From assembly GCA_963853835.1 (NCBI GenBank), contig OY970825.1, positions 42,008,908 through 42,072,907 on the forward strand: DNA of 64,000 bases, given 5' to 3'. Numbering within the stretch: the first letter of the stretch is position 1; each line of letters begins with the position of its first letter. The notes under the pieces were generated by a model. That model was not told where the DNA came from and did no database searches. It saw nothing but the letters and a program-made list of their open reading frames with translations. This document shows, piece after piece, positions 44,014-53,927 of the stretch. Origin of the DNA: Calendula officinalis (Eukaryota; Streptophyta; Magnoliopsida; Asterales; Asteraceae). A program made the translations under genes and the position numbers.

Positions 44014-44980
44014 GAATAAGTAAAATATTATGTAAATATAGAATGTGAGGGGCAAAACATTTTTGCAAGTGTACTTTAAAAGTACATTATATATATAGAC
44101 ATAACTATAGATAACTACAAACTAGCAATGATTTTTTGATATATAAGATTTAACTTGTAATTTTATATATTATATTTTCATTTGTATTTGTATTTTAAAA
44201 CATATTGAAAGGTTAAACAAGTTTATAAATTTAACTCTAACCCAATTAATTTATTAAATGAGTTGGTCGTATTGACCACTCTACGACTGAAACTCGTTTA
44301 GGAGCCGTTTGTTTTGCCATAATCATCTGTAATCCTTCGTAATTGGAATTCAATTCCATTACGGGGAAGTTTACATGAGTTTTTTCTTCGTAATTCTATT
44401 CTTACTTAATTATGAATTACATTATTCCTTGTAATTGAAATCTTTACAAAATGCCTATAAATTCAATTATGTCCTTTAGTTAACTAACAAACTTGAATAT
44501 TTTGTATGTTTTAGAATTTAAAATCGTTCAAATATATTAAATTTTTTTTTTAAAAAACTATAAAAGTTTAAAAAATTAAGAAAATTAATAAAATAAAAAG
44601 AAAAATATTAGAAAGAAAAATAAAGTAAAAAAATTAAAAAAAAATACAAAAGTATGGATTTGAATTCAAGTTAAATAATTTGTAACAAAATACGCAACAT
44701 AATTTAATTACAACAGAAATATTCAATTCCTTAAGAATTCAATTCCATTTCAAAGGATTACAACATGTCGAAAACACTCTTAGACTCAACCCGAACATAT
44801 TTGTATTCGTATAATATTTTGTGACATGTCGGAAATTACTACTGATCATAAGTCAAAAGGCGGTGGATCGTCCTAATCATTGTTTTAGACCATTTCTAAT
44901 GTCTCAACCAACGCTCTGGTGATTTACAAATCAAAACATAAACTGAAATTTTGCAAATATAGAAACTGATTAGTGGATAT
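44014..44980. other. Intergenic, AT-rich, no gene recognised
   Basis: A part near 44290-44770 has facing phrases 'aattggaattcaattccatta' and 'aattcaattccatttcaaagg' and could be a diffuse MITE, but no ends were established. Confidence 0.4.
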
Positions 44981-44984
44981 TAAC

Positions 44985-45290
44985 TAGTGGTGTTAAAAAA
45001 AATATTTAAAATTCCAGGTACCTAAAAAGATTCCAGTATGTGAAAATCCGGATTCAAAATTTCGGATACCGAATCCGGAAAGTGTTCTCAAAATTTTCGG
45101 ATATCCGATATCCGAAATATCCGGAAAATATCTGAAATATCTTAAAAATATCTGAATAATTGTTTTAGATACCATATTTCCGGAAATCGAATTTAGGATA
45201 CCGAATTCGGATGGTGAAAATCACTACCAAAAAATCTGAATATTCGGAAAATCTGGATACTTGGTCTGTACACCTCTAGATAGCATTACA
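44985..45290. mobile_element. MITE-like element rich in TCCGGATA/TATCCGGA words
   Basis: Ends 'actagtggtgtta' and 'tgtacacctctag' are weak inverted repeats. The interior is built of short complementary words (ccggata, tatccga, aaaatctg). Such 'tagaggtg' elements are common in plants. Target duplication was not found, so the ends are approximate. Confidence 0.45.
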
Positions 45291-45695
45291 TCGGTTCGAT
45301 ATTAATTTTACTTTAAGTCATTCAGTCTCAAACCAAACTGGAACTTTGGTCTTGTCACTGAATCATAATTCATTTGCTAAACAACTTTGTTCTATTAAAA
45401 GAAAAAGAAATTTTGGTTTTGTACCAAATGTGTAACGAATCTGACTAGACCAAGAATGGTATAAATAATCCATCTCGGGTCGTAAATATTTTATAGCAAA
45501 CAGTGGTTTTATTTGGAAGTGTTTTACTGAGTTGGTTTACAAAAGAAATAAACCAAATGTTAATAAAATCTTTACGGAAATTCAGCTTCGATCGTATATA
45601 TAAGTGGGTCACGCGAAGATCAAATAAAGCTAAACTCTCATGGCTTAACAAATAACAACCCTCTGGATGCTGATTGTTAGCTTCGGTTTGGAGAC

Positions 45696-46055
45696 GGATT
45701 GAGAGATGAGCTGTGTGGAGTATTTGAATAAAAGTGCGTGTATATTTTACAATGTGTGGAGCCCAAATATATAAAGTGAATATGTATTGTTAGCATGAAT
45801 GTGTCAGTTGAGTGTTACTTTAGTGTTAGCTGATGTGACGCTGATTTTATAAAAACTGAAGTATCAGTACGGATCGAGAGACGAGCTGCGTGGGATATTT
45901 GAATAAAAGTGAGTATATTATGTATGTATATTTTACAATGTCAAGTCCAAAAATATAAAGTGAATGTGTATTGTTGACATGAATGTATCAGTTGAGTGTC
46001 AGTTTAAGTGTAAGTTGACGTGTCACTAATTTAATAAAAACTGAAGTGTCCGTAG
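45696..46055. repeat. Two tandem ~180-bp units
   Basis: Unit 1 starts ggattgagagatgagctg (45696), unit 2 ggatcgagagacgagctg (45871). Both contain 'tgtatattttacaatgt', 'atataaagtgaat', 'catgaatgt(g/a)tcagttgagtgt' and end 'ataaaaactgaagt'. A shorter relative occurs at about 50290-50360. Probably part of a small transposon family. Confidence 0.75.
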
Positions 46056-46537
46056 TGATAACGACGAAGAGTGGTGTAACTTCCATTAATGTTTCTTATG
46101 TTATGTCTTTTAGAACATAAGTTGTACAAACCCAAATTAGATATGCCTACGAAATCATTAGAGCAACCAACCTTAACCGTTTGAATAACTAGATTCTATA
46201 TAAAATTAAATAGATATATAGTTTATAGTTTAGGGTGGAGGCTAATTATTGATGGTAAAGACGTTTTGAGCCGGTTAATGCCGGCAAAAACACTGATTTA
46301 AATCAACCCTAATATTAATTACCAGTCAAACTAATCCGTTCTTTTCTCTACAATCGCTTTCTAAAACCATATTTATTTGTCACACTTACCTTTCAATTTG
46401 ATGATTTCAATAAACGAATCAAATCTATGGATTCATAAAATGTTTGTCGCAAATTTTGTAACTTTAACAAATTTTGCTATTTTTCAAGCACAACTACACA
46501 AAGTGTCCATCAATAGATGCAACGCATTTTAAAGAAA

Positions 46538-46961
46538 CTAGCAGGGTACCCGCGCAATGCGACGGCGGGTACCCAGAAACCATATTTCGTGGCGAGCAAG
46601 TGTTGTTCGTTTACACGGTAATAATTGTTGTTAGAAATAAATAATTAAACGGAAATGTGGATTTTGGTAAGAGTTGATGATTTACAGCGTCGTATATTTA
46701 ATGTTATTGGGTAAAATGGTTTTCTAGTAACAGACTTTTGTTATTAAGTGTGGGTGGTGTTACCAAAGTGTAATGTATAGCAAGTGGTTAACACGTAGTG
46801 ATAAGTTAGGAGAGGTCTTGGGTTCGAATCTTATTAGCCGCGATTTTTTTTTAAGTTAGAGAACTAACTAACAAAAGTGGAAAGGTCCTTAAAATCAAGT
46901 TTAAGGAGCTCCTTAAACTTGCCTAATGGGGTAGGCCTAAATGCTTTATATAGTAGTAAGA
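46538..46961 (-). mobile_element. Non-autonomous Helitron, 424 bp
   Basis: On the minus strand it starts TCTTACTACTATATAAAGC, the classical plant Helitron 5' end, and finishes with a hairpin-forming CCGTCGCATTGCGCGGGTACCC followed by CTAG. The flanking bases are A on the 5' side and T on the 3' side, as expected for insertion between A and T without duplication. It has no coding capacity. Confidence 0.85.
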
Positions 46962-47136
46962 TAGTTTTTTTTTTCTAATTCGTGCCCTTAAAAGATTAGA
47001 AGTATTAAATAAGCTCAGAGTTTTTCTTTTTATAATGAAAACATGAATTTATTGCATATTAATGATGCCTATTTTTGCATGTTTTAAATATCTTTTAAAC
47101 TAAAAATAGCAACTCCGATCTCATTCAATACTTTTA

Positions 47137-47345
47137 GAGAAATGATATTTAGTCCTACTATTTGGTCCTACTATTTGGTCCTACTCATGGTCCTACCCAT
47201 TTTATAAGATGACATGTGTACTCCACTAACTCTCTCTCTTAATATTATTACTAGATTTTGACACATGTCTTTATCTAATAAGTATGACTATGATCGGATA
47301 GAACCAAATGATAAGACCAAATGGTAGGACTAAATACCATTACCC
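47137..47345. mobile_element. MULE-type MITE, 209 bp, 9-bp target duplication
   Basis: Left arm gagaaatgatatttagtcct and right arm (reverse complement) gggtaatggtatttagtcct, both followed by 'ac(t/c)atttggtc'. Flanks atactttta at 47128-47136 and 47346-47354 are identical, the 9-bp duplication typical of Mutator-like elements. Related to 11318-11502. Confidence 0.85.
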
Positions 47346-47952
47346 ATACTTTTAATCTCATGCCCTTAGAGCATGAGTTAGACAAACTGTTAGAATTATT
47401 AAGTTTTGTAGTTAAAATACTTAAAAGTTGTAAAATCATTTCATTAACATGAATGGTATAATTAGCTATGTTTAGTTGCTAATTGTAAGCTTTTGACACA
47501 TTTAATGCAATTATCAATCTTAAGCTCTTAATCACTCTCTACTGATTATTGTTAATTCATCAATTATTAATGGAAAATACATAGATTCTAGATCTACACA
47601 AACCCTTATAACAATTCCGAGTTCATACATATCTTTCCTATATCTAAAACATTTACTTGTTTATCTTCAATTCTTAAAGCTTAATTTCCTAATATACATT
47701 CCACTTCTATATATAACAAATTCTTAAAAAGGAAATATTAATACTAAACTAAAAGTTAAAACAAACTAGTTAATACCAAACATAATTTTTTAAACATATT
47801 ATCATATAATATAAGTTATATTTTAGGTGAAATGTTCAAGATAGTCCATTAATTTTATCTAGTCCCAAGGGACATTTATTAGCCCTTGGATCAAAAAAAT
47901 TAATGGTCAAGATCAAGATTCAAAACCACCACCACCACTAAAAGCACATGTG

Positions 47953-48105
47953 CTTCTCCGGCGGCCGGAGACGGCCGCCGGCGGCGGCCGGCGGTGATGG
48001 GCGGCGGCGGACGGCGGTGATGGGCGGCGGTCGGCGGCGGCCGGCGGCGGACGGCGGCGGACGGCGGCCGGAGGTGGCCGCCGGCGGTGGTGACCGGTGG
48101 TGGTA
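47953..48105. repeat. CGG-rich tract, left
   Basis: Dense ggcggc/ggcgga/ggtggc words. G-rich on the plus strand, as is the right tract at 49366-49470; the phrase ggcggccggaggtgg occurs in both. A strong island of GC in AT-rich DNA, with potential for G-quadruplex or slipped structures. Confidence 0.85.
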
Positions 48106-48112
48106 GTCGTGA

Positions 48113-49315
48113 CTGAAAGCACATGTGCTTCGTGACTTGTTTTGATTTTTTTTCCGTGTAGTGAAGCACATGTGCTTCATAACGTCAAGCACATGTGCTT
48201 CGTGATTCAAACACAAATGACTTGTTTGTAAGTTACATGTGTTCAGGAACAAAAACACATGTGCTTGGCTTTATGAAGCACATGTGCTTGGCTTTATGAA
48301 GCACATGTGCTTCATAATGATGTGTTCGTCACTTGTTTTGATTTTTTTTCCGTGTAGTGAAGCACATGTGCTTCATAACGTCAAGCACATGTGCTTCGTG
48401 ATTCAAACACAAATGACTTGCTTGTAAGTTACATGTGTTCATGAACAAAAACACATGTGCTTGGCTTTATGAAGGATTGGCTTTATCAAGCACATGTGCT
48501 AGGCTTTATGAAGCACATGTGCTTCATAATGATGTGTTCGTCACTTGTTTTGATTTTTTTTCCGTGTAGTGAAGCACATGTGCTTCATAACGTCAAGCAC
48601 ATGTGCTTCGTGATTCAAACACAAATGACTTGTTTGTAAGTTACATGTGTTCAGGAACAAAAACACATGTGCTGGCTTTATGAAGCACATGTGCTTGGCT
48701 TTATGAAGCACATGTGCTTCATAATGATGTGTTCGTCACTTGTTTTGATTTTTTTTCCGTGTAGTGAAGCACATGTGCTTCATAACGTCAAGCACATGTG
48801 CTTCGTGATTCAAACACAAATGACTTGCTTGTAAGTTACATGTGTTCATGAACAAAAACACATGTGCTTGGCTTTATGAAGCACATGTGCTTGGCTTTAT
48901 GAAGCACGTGTGCTTCATAATGATGTGTTCGTCACTTGTTTTGATTTTTTTTCCGTGTAGTGAAACACATGTGCGTCATAACGTCAAGCACATGTGCTTC
49001 GTGATTCAAACACAAATGACTTGTTTGTAAGTTACATGTGTTCAGGAACAAAAACACATGTGCTTGGCTTTATGAAGCATTGGCTTTATGAAGCACATGT
49101 GCTTCATAATGATGCGTTCGTCACTTGTTTTGATTTTTTTTTTCCGTGTAGTGAAGCACATGTGCTTCATAACGTCAAGCACATGTGTTTCGTATGCTCC
49201 CTTGTGTGTGTTAGAAACTCATGTTTATGGTGACTTGAAGCACATGTGCTTCGTGACCTGAAGCACATGTGCTTCGAAGTAATATGATGTATTTAGTGAA
49301 GCACATGTGTTTCGA
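48113..49315. repeat. Array of ~30 AAGCACATGTGCTT palindromes in ~195-bp higher-order units
   Basis: I count about 30 CACATGTG cores between 47944 and 49315, plus variants (cacgtgtg, acatgtgtt). Most sit in the perfect 14-bp palindrome AAGCACATGTGCTT. They are arranged in a longer repeat that starts 'cataatgatgtgttcgtcac' near 48313, 48525, 48720, 48916 and 49106 (spacing about 190-212 bp). Each unit has about six boxes and the spacer 'ttgattttttttccgtgtagtg'. CACATG is an E-box type bHLH site. Confidence 0.92.
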
Positions 49316-49365
49316 TACATCAATACCAGCACCACCCCCATTAGCACCAGCACCTTCACTGTCAG

Positions 49366-49470
49366 CCACCACCACCGCCGCCGGCCGCCTGCCACCGGCG
49401 GCGGACGGCGGCGGACGGCGGCGGTGGTCGGCGGCGGTGGACGGCGGCCGGAGGTGGCGGCCGGCGGTGG
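49366..49470. repeat. CGG-rich tract, right
   Basis: Counterpart of 47953-48105, same strand composition (cggcggacggcggcgg...ggcggccggaggtggcgg). Lies between the palindrome array and the right terminal repeat. Confidence 0.85.
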
Positions 49471-49578
49471 TTGTAGGTGGGGGATTTGATCTTGTCCATC
49501 TTGATCCAATGGCTAGGATTTGTCCCTTGGGACTACACAAATCCTTTGGACTTCCTAGAATACAACTCTATATTTTAG

Positions 49579-52024
49579 TTATAAAATGGTGCGAAACTAC
49601 GTGTATCGCGAATCAAAAAACCTGTAAAATCTCCGTAATCGATGAACATCTGTATAATAAATACAAAGTTGATAATTATCCGCTAATATGTGCTGGTTGA
49701 TGCTAATTTAAACAATAGACGTTGGTTATTGATGTCTCTAGCTTACATACATGGGCAGAGCCTAGTTGTTAAGGTGGCCAACTTAAAAAGTTTAAGGCCA
49801 AAATATACATAGTATAGTTTAGTTTATCAAAATCTTATACCCGTTGGTATGATGGCTAAATTATGTTAATAAACATACATAGTTATTTTTCCTAACTTTT
49901 CTATTGTAAATGCAAAATTACCTTGAAAAAAAATAAAGAAGCGTGTGTTAGGCACGTGCTAACGTGTTCGTCAGTTTTTTTAATAGAAGAATACACTTTA
50001 AACTACTTATAAATCTACATCATATTGTCAACAGCAGGACTAGCACCCATGACCACAGACCAATAGGAAACACATTCCAACACCTTTCAACGTGTTCGTC
50101 AGTTGGCTCGTCAAGTTGCTTCGTCAAACTATCATCGTTGGCACGGGCGTTTCCTTGCTTCTTTAGTTTCATTCTTCCTTGGAAATATGGGTTAAGTGAA
50201 GAAGAGGATAGAGATTGTGACTGCATTAAAGACTTGTACATTCTGTAACATATTTTGTATTTTTTCAAAATCATCAAGGAAATGAAAAAGTGATGTTAGT
50301 ATGAATAAGTCAGTTGGTTTGTCGGAGAAGTGATGTGTCACTGATATTACAAAAACTGAAGAAAGAAAAGGAAGAACGTATTGTTAGAAGAGGCCTTGCA
50401 CTGTTAAATTATATGCTACTCACTCTCTATACTCAACATGTCGTAGAACTATGAGGCCGAGCACCTTGCCGTCCCCTCTACCTTCTCCGCTTCTTGCACA
50501 ATAATATCTGGGATTAAAAAAAAAGTTAAATAAATTTGAAAAATAAAGTCAAAGAAAAGGAAGTAAAGACAGCCATTTGTATTTGTTATTGTCTTCTTCC
50601 ATTGTTGATGACATGTATGCTAAAAGGATTTGAGTTATAAAAGAATGAGTTAATTTGTCAACCTGGACGGAAACATTCTATTGGTCTAATTATTATAGTA
50701 TATAACTAAATAATCTGGTTATTAATACTACTCTGTGTTCTGAATTATATACATGCAAATAACATATTTTAGAGACGTCAACCACAATAAACTATGTAAA
50801 TAATAAATGAAGCGTATAAATTGTATAACAATTAATCATTAAGTCAAAATTGTTTCGTATTTAGAGATAAAGAAATTCATAAATTAAATGGTTAAAACGA
50901 ATTAACCAAAATTCATACATATTTTATTATAAATCTAGTAAAATGGATGAAACCCATAACCCAACCACGACCGTATCAAGAATCCAAATCGTGTCCCTAG
51001 AAACTCAGTTGGAACATCAATCATTTTCACTCAACTTCCGGAGAACCTTGATAGGTGAAGCCCTTGTCACCCCTGAAGATGCCAATTGGGATAGAGCAAG
51101 TGAACATGATGTTGCACAATAGCCAAGATCCCAATGGGCATTCATCCAACCAAGTCCAAGAATCATCCGTTATCTAAATGTTCGATTTCTTACAACACAT
51201 GGTTATGTAACGCTTCAAGATTTATAAGTATATTTATTATTTTAGTTAAGTCCCTAGAAATAAATATAATTAAGTTTAGTCCAATTAGTTAATTTGAAGC
51301 ATGAGCGTGTCCCGACTTTATCATTGTAATTACACGAAGTGCTGTCGGGTCAGGCTTGGTTTGACCGAGTGGGCATTATCAAAGGTTTATTCATGATTTA
51401 ATCGCCCAATCTCTAACTAAACTAACCAAGAAGTCAACAACTTTTAATTGGGGGTCTAAGCATCAAGATCGGCTTTTGAGGAGATACGTAGATGTTTGTG
51501 TGAGGCACCAATGTTGACTCTAACTCTACCAGAGGGAGTCGATGACATGGTAGTGTATTGGGATGCGTCTCATCACGATTTTATTTTTATACTTTTAATT
51601 TTGTTTTTTTGTCCTATACTTTTTAATTTCCACTATTTGTATCATTCCGTCTAAATTACTTGTTACCTAACCTAAGCATGTGTGGGTATTTTGGTCTTTT
51701 TCCATTTTTTTTTCTTTTTCCCTCATTCATCTTCTTCACTCATTCTTCAACAACAACAAAAAAGAAATTTTTTGAAGAAACCACAAATCAAATCCAAATT
51801 CATATACAAATAACCATAAAATTCATTCAAAAATCAAAGGTGAATCCACTTCTAAACCATTATTCTTAAGAATGCCGTAGGGGATGACAATGGTGACGGG
51901 AATAAACATTTTTTATAATTTCTGGTAACGTACGGCTCAGCAAAAAAATGTATTTCTTCAACGATTTCTCCGAAAAACTAGCTTTCTGCACGAGAATAAT
52001 GAGAATCGATGGAGGTTAATTTCT
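49579..52024. other. Intergenic mosaic, no gene recognised
   Basis: Contains a 'gtcagttggtttgtcggagaag...tgtcactgatattacaaaaactgaag' piece (50310-50365) related to the tandem units at 45696. At about 51207-51470 a stretch starts tgtaacgcttcaagatttataagta, similar to the LTR start of chromovirus elements, so a decayed LTR fragment is likely. Open frames at 49964-50248 lie on both strands and are not convincing. Confidence 0.4.
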
Positions 52025-52639
52025 TAGGGCTGTCAAAATATGGCAAGACGACAAAAATACACGAAACGAAACGAAATTGGGACGAAATCGAAATTTGAAT
52101 TCGTGTTCGTGTCATGTTCGTGTCGTGTAAAACAAACACGAAGTCGTGCTGTGTCGTGTTCGTGTTCAGAGATTAACACGAAATAGACACGATAGTTATA
52201 ATTTTGGGAACATTTAGAAATTTATGTTATATTTTTGTCGCGTTTGTCTGTTTTTAGCATGTGGTAAGTAAGAAATTTAATATATTTGTTATTTATCTCG
52301 TATTGTCGTGTTTGTCGTGTTTATCTTTTTTTAATATTGTCGTGTTCGTGTTAGCAAAATTAAACACGACTTCGTATCGTGCTGTTTTCGTGTTGAACGG
52401 ATTCGTATCATGTCGTGCCGTGCACTGGCGGGTCCATAGCCAATTAAGGGGGGGTCCATGGCCCCACTTGGTGAGACACTCCTATGTGGAAAAAAATTGA
52501 TAAAAAAAAATTAGTGTAAAAATTATATATGGTCTCCGGTTAAAATTTTGTGAAAGTCCCGGTTAACTTTAGTTCTGGATTCGCCACGGGTGCCGTGTTA
52601 CCTAAAAACACGAAACGATAGTCCGATTTGACAACCCTA
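52025..52639. mobile_element. Second copy of the GGGTTGTCAAA MITE, interrupted
   Basis: Begins tagggctgtcaaaata and ends gatttgacaaccct(a). It shares interior phrases with 33670-34077 in reverse orientation (cgaaatttgaattcgtgttcg, ttgggaacatttagaaattt, agtaagaaattt). It is interrupted by the hAT-type insert 52423-52589; removing that insert and one duplication restores continuity. Confidence 0.78.
52423..52589. mobile_element. hAT-type MITE nested in the MITE at 52025-52639
   Basis: 167 bp with ends cactggcgggtcc and ggattcgccacgg (inverted, 9 of 13 matching). Exact 8-bp duplications gtgccgtg lie at 52415-52422 and 52590-52597. The 8-bp duplication identifies the hAT superfamily and dates this insertion after the host MITE. 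Confidence 0.85.
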
Positions 52640-53027
52640 AGGTTTCCTATCATTTCTGATGGAGAAATCGCTTCTGACCATGAATTTGTTGGTGATTTTG
52701 TGTTTTTATGGTTTCCCCATCCATAGCCAATGATCTTCAAAGTGGCCCCAAATTACAGTGGCCCTGTTTTTGTGATTTTATTATGATTTTTCATACATAA
52801 GAGTAGATTGATGAGTAAGATCATGAATTTGGAGATGATATAGAAGAAGAAACTAATCAGGTTGAAGATCGTTTGCATTTTGTTGTGAATATGAATCTCC
52901 GATTAAACAGAAGAAATTGGATGAATTTAGGGAGACGAAGAAGATGAAGGAGGAAGAAGAAAATATGGAAAAAAAAGTAATAATATAAAATGGACAAAAT
53001 ACCATCGCATGCTTGCCATGTGAGATT
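52640..53027. other. Intergenic, no gene recognised
   Basis: AG-rich part near 52915-52975 (gaagaagatgaagg...). No supported ORF. Confidence 0.4.
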
Positions 53028-53354
53028 TAGGGGTGAGCTTGGCCCAAAAACTGAACCGAACTGAAACCGATAGAACCGAAACCGATAACGATGAATATTC
53101 AAAACCGAAACCGAACAGATAACATGTTATCGGTTTTGGTTTGGTTCGGTTTCGGTTCGACTTTTTTAGGCCAAATGTTCATCGTTTTCCAAAAACCGAA
53201 CCGAACCAAACCAAACCGAAACCGATAGAACCGAAACTGAAAACGATTAATTTTCAAAAACCGAAACCGAACCGATAACATGTTATCGGTTTTGGTTTGG
53301 TTCAGTTTCGGTCGGTTTTCGGTTTGGTTTTTTCGGTCCAAATGCTCACGCCCA
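53028..53354. mobile_element. hAT-type MITE rich in AACCGAAACCG words, 327 bp
   Basis: Starts taggggtgagcttgg and ends ccaaatgctcacgccca, inverted ends. Flanks gtgagatt (53020-53027) and gtgaggtt (53355-53362) match at 7 of 8. The inside holds two head-to-tail blocks of 'accgaaccgaaac' with a central 'ataacatgttat' palindrome in each. Confidence 0.8.
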
Positions 53355-53486
53355 GTGAGGTTAGTTAACGGAATAATTTAAAAGAAATGAAAAAATAAAA
53401 GAGATTAAAGAGTACAAAGACAAAAGAAATGTAAAATTAAAAATATAAAGATAAAATCATAGAATTTGAAGATCATATAACAATTT

Positions 53487-53918
53487 GAGTAAATTACACG
53501 GAAAGTCCCTGTGGTTTGCCACTTATTACATCTACAGTCCCTGAACTTCGTTTATTACACCAGACGTCCCCGAGGTATGCAATTCATTTCACACGTAGTC
53601 CTTCTGTGAACTGGACGTCTAAATGTTCAGTTAATTTACACATGTGCAGATCACATGATGGGTAAAATGGTCATTTGATATATTGTTAAGCTGCACAATC
53701 TGGACTTAACTCTTTCATTTTTCTATTGAAATGGCCATTTTACCCATCATGTGACCTGCACATGTGTAAATTAACGGAGCATTTAGACGTCCATTTAACA
53801 GAAGGACTACGGGTGAAACGAATTGCATAACTTAGGGACGTATGATGTAATAAATGAAGTTCAGGGACTGTGGGTGTAATAAGTGGCAAACCACAGGGAC
53901 CTTCCGTGTAATTTACTC
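53487..53918. mobile_element. MULE-type MITE with exact 9-bp target duplication, 432 bp
   Basis: Ends gagtaaattacacggaaagt and (reverse complement) gagtaaattacacggaaggt; the arms pair for over 150 bp (gtccctgtggtttgccactt, acatgtgcag/ctgcacatgt). Flanked by taacaattt at 53478-53486 and 53919-53927. The terminal word matches MITEs in the FAB1-like introns and the MULE end at 9110. Confidence 0.9.
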
Positions 53919-53927
53919 TAACAATTT

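Larger units (their letters stand above)
47827..49568. mobile_element. MULE-like element carrying a CACATGTG palindrome array, 1742 bp
   Basis: Flanked by an exact 10-bp duplication tatattttag (47817-47826 and 49569-49578). The ends align as inverted repeats over about 75 bp: left 'tagtcccaagggac...cttggatcaa...ggtcaagatcaaga', right the reverse complement with 'agtcccaagggac...attggatcaagatgg'. The outermost ~20 bp are more diverged. Inside are two GC-rich CGG tracts in direct orientation, bracketing a satellite of palindromic AAGCACATGTGCTT boxes. No transposase is present. A 9-11 bp duplication and long terminal repeats point to the Mutator superfamily. The short open frames inside are products of the repeats. 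Confidence 0.8.

Noticed and set aside
48239..49233. Repeated open frames reading KHMCF/EAHVLGFMKH-type peptides
   Set aside because: They are translations of the AAGCACATGTGCTT satellite; length and sequence follow the repeat unit and no gene signals are present.
48113..49315. Regularly spaced palindromic repeats resembling a CRISPR array
   Set aside because: The repeats are short E-box palindromes with repeated, not unique, spacers inside a plant transposon with target duplications; no cas genes and clearly eukaryotic context.
49211..49700. Pro/Arg/Gly-rich open frames on both strands
   Set aside because: Produced by the CGG tract, which is open in many frames.
49964..50277. Overlapping 85-94 codon frames on opposite strands
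   Set aside because: No domain, no splice or promoter context, and the flanks carry transposon-like phrases; evidence insufficient.
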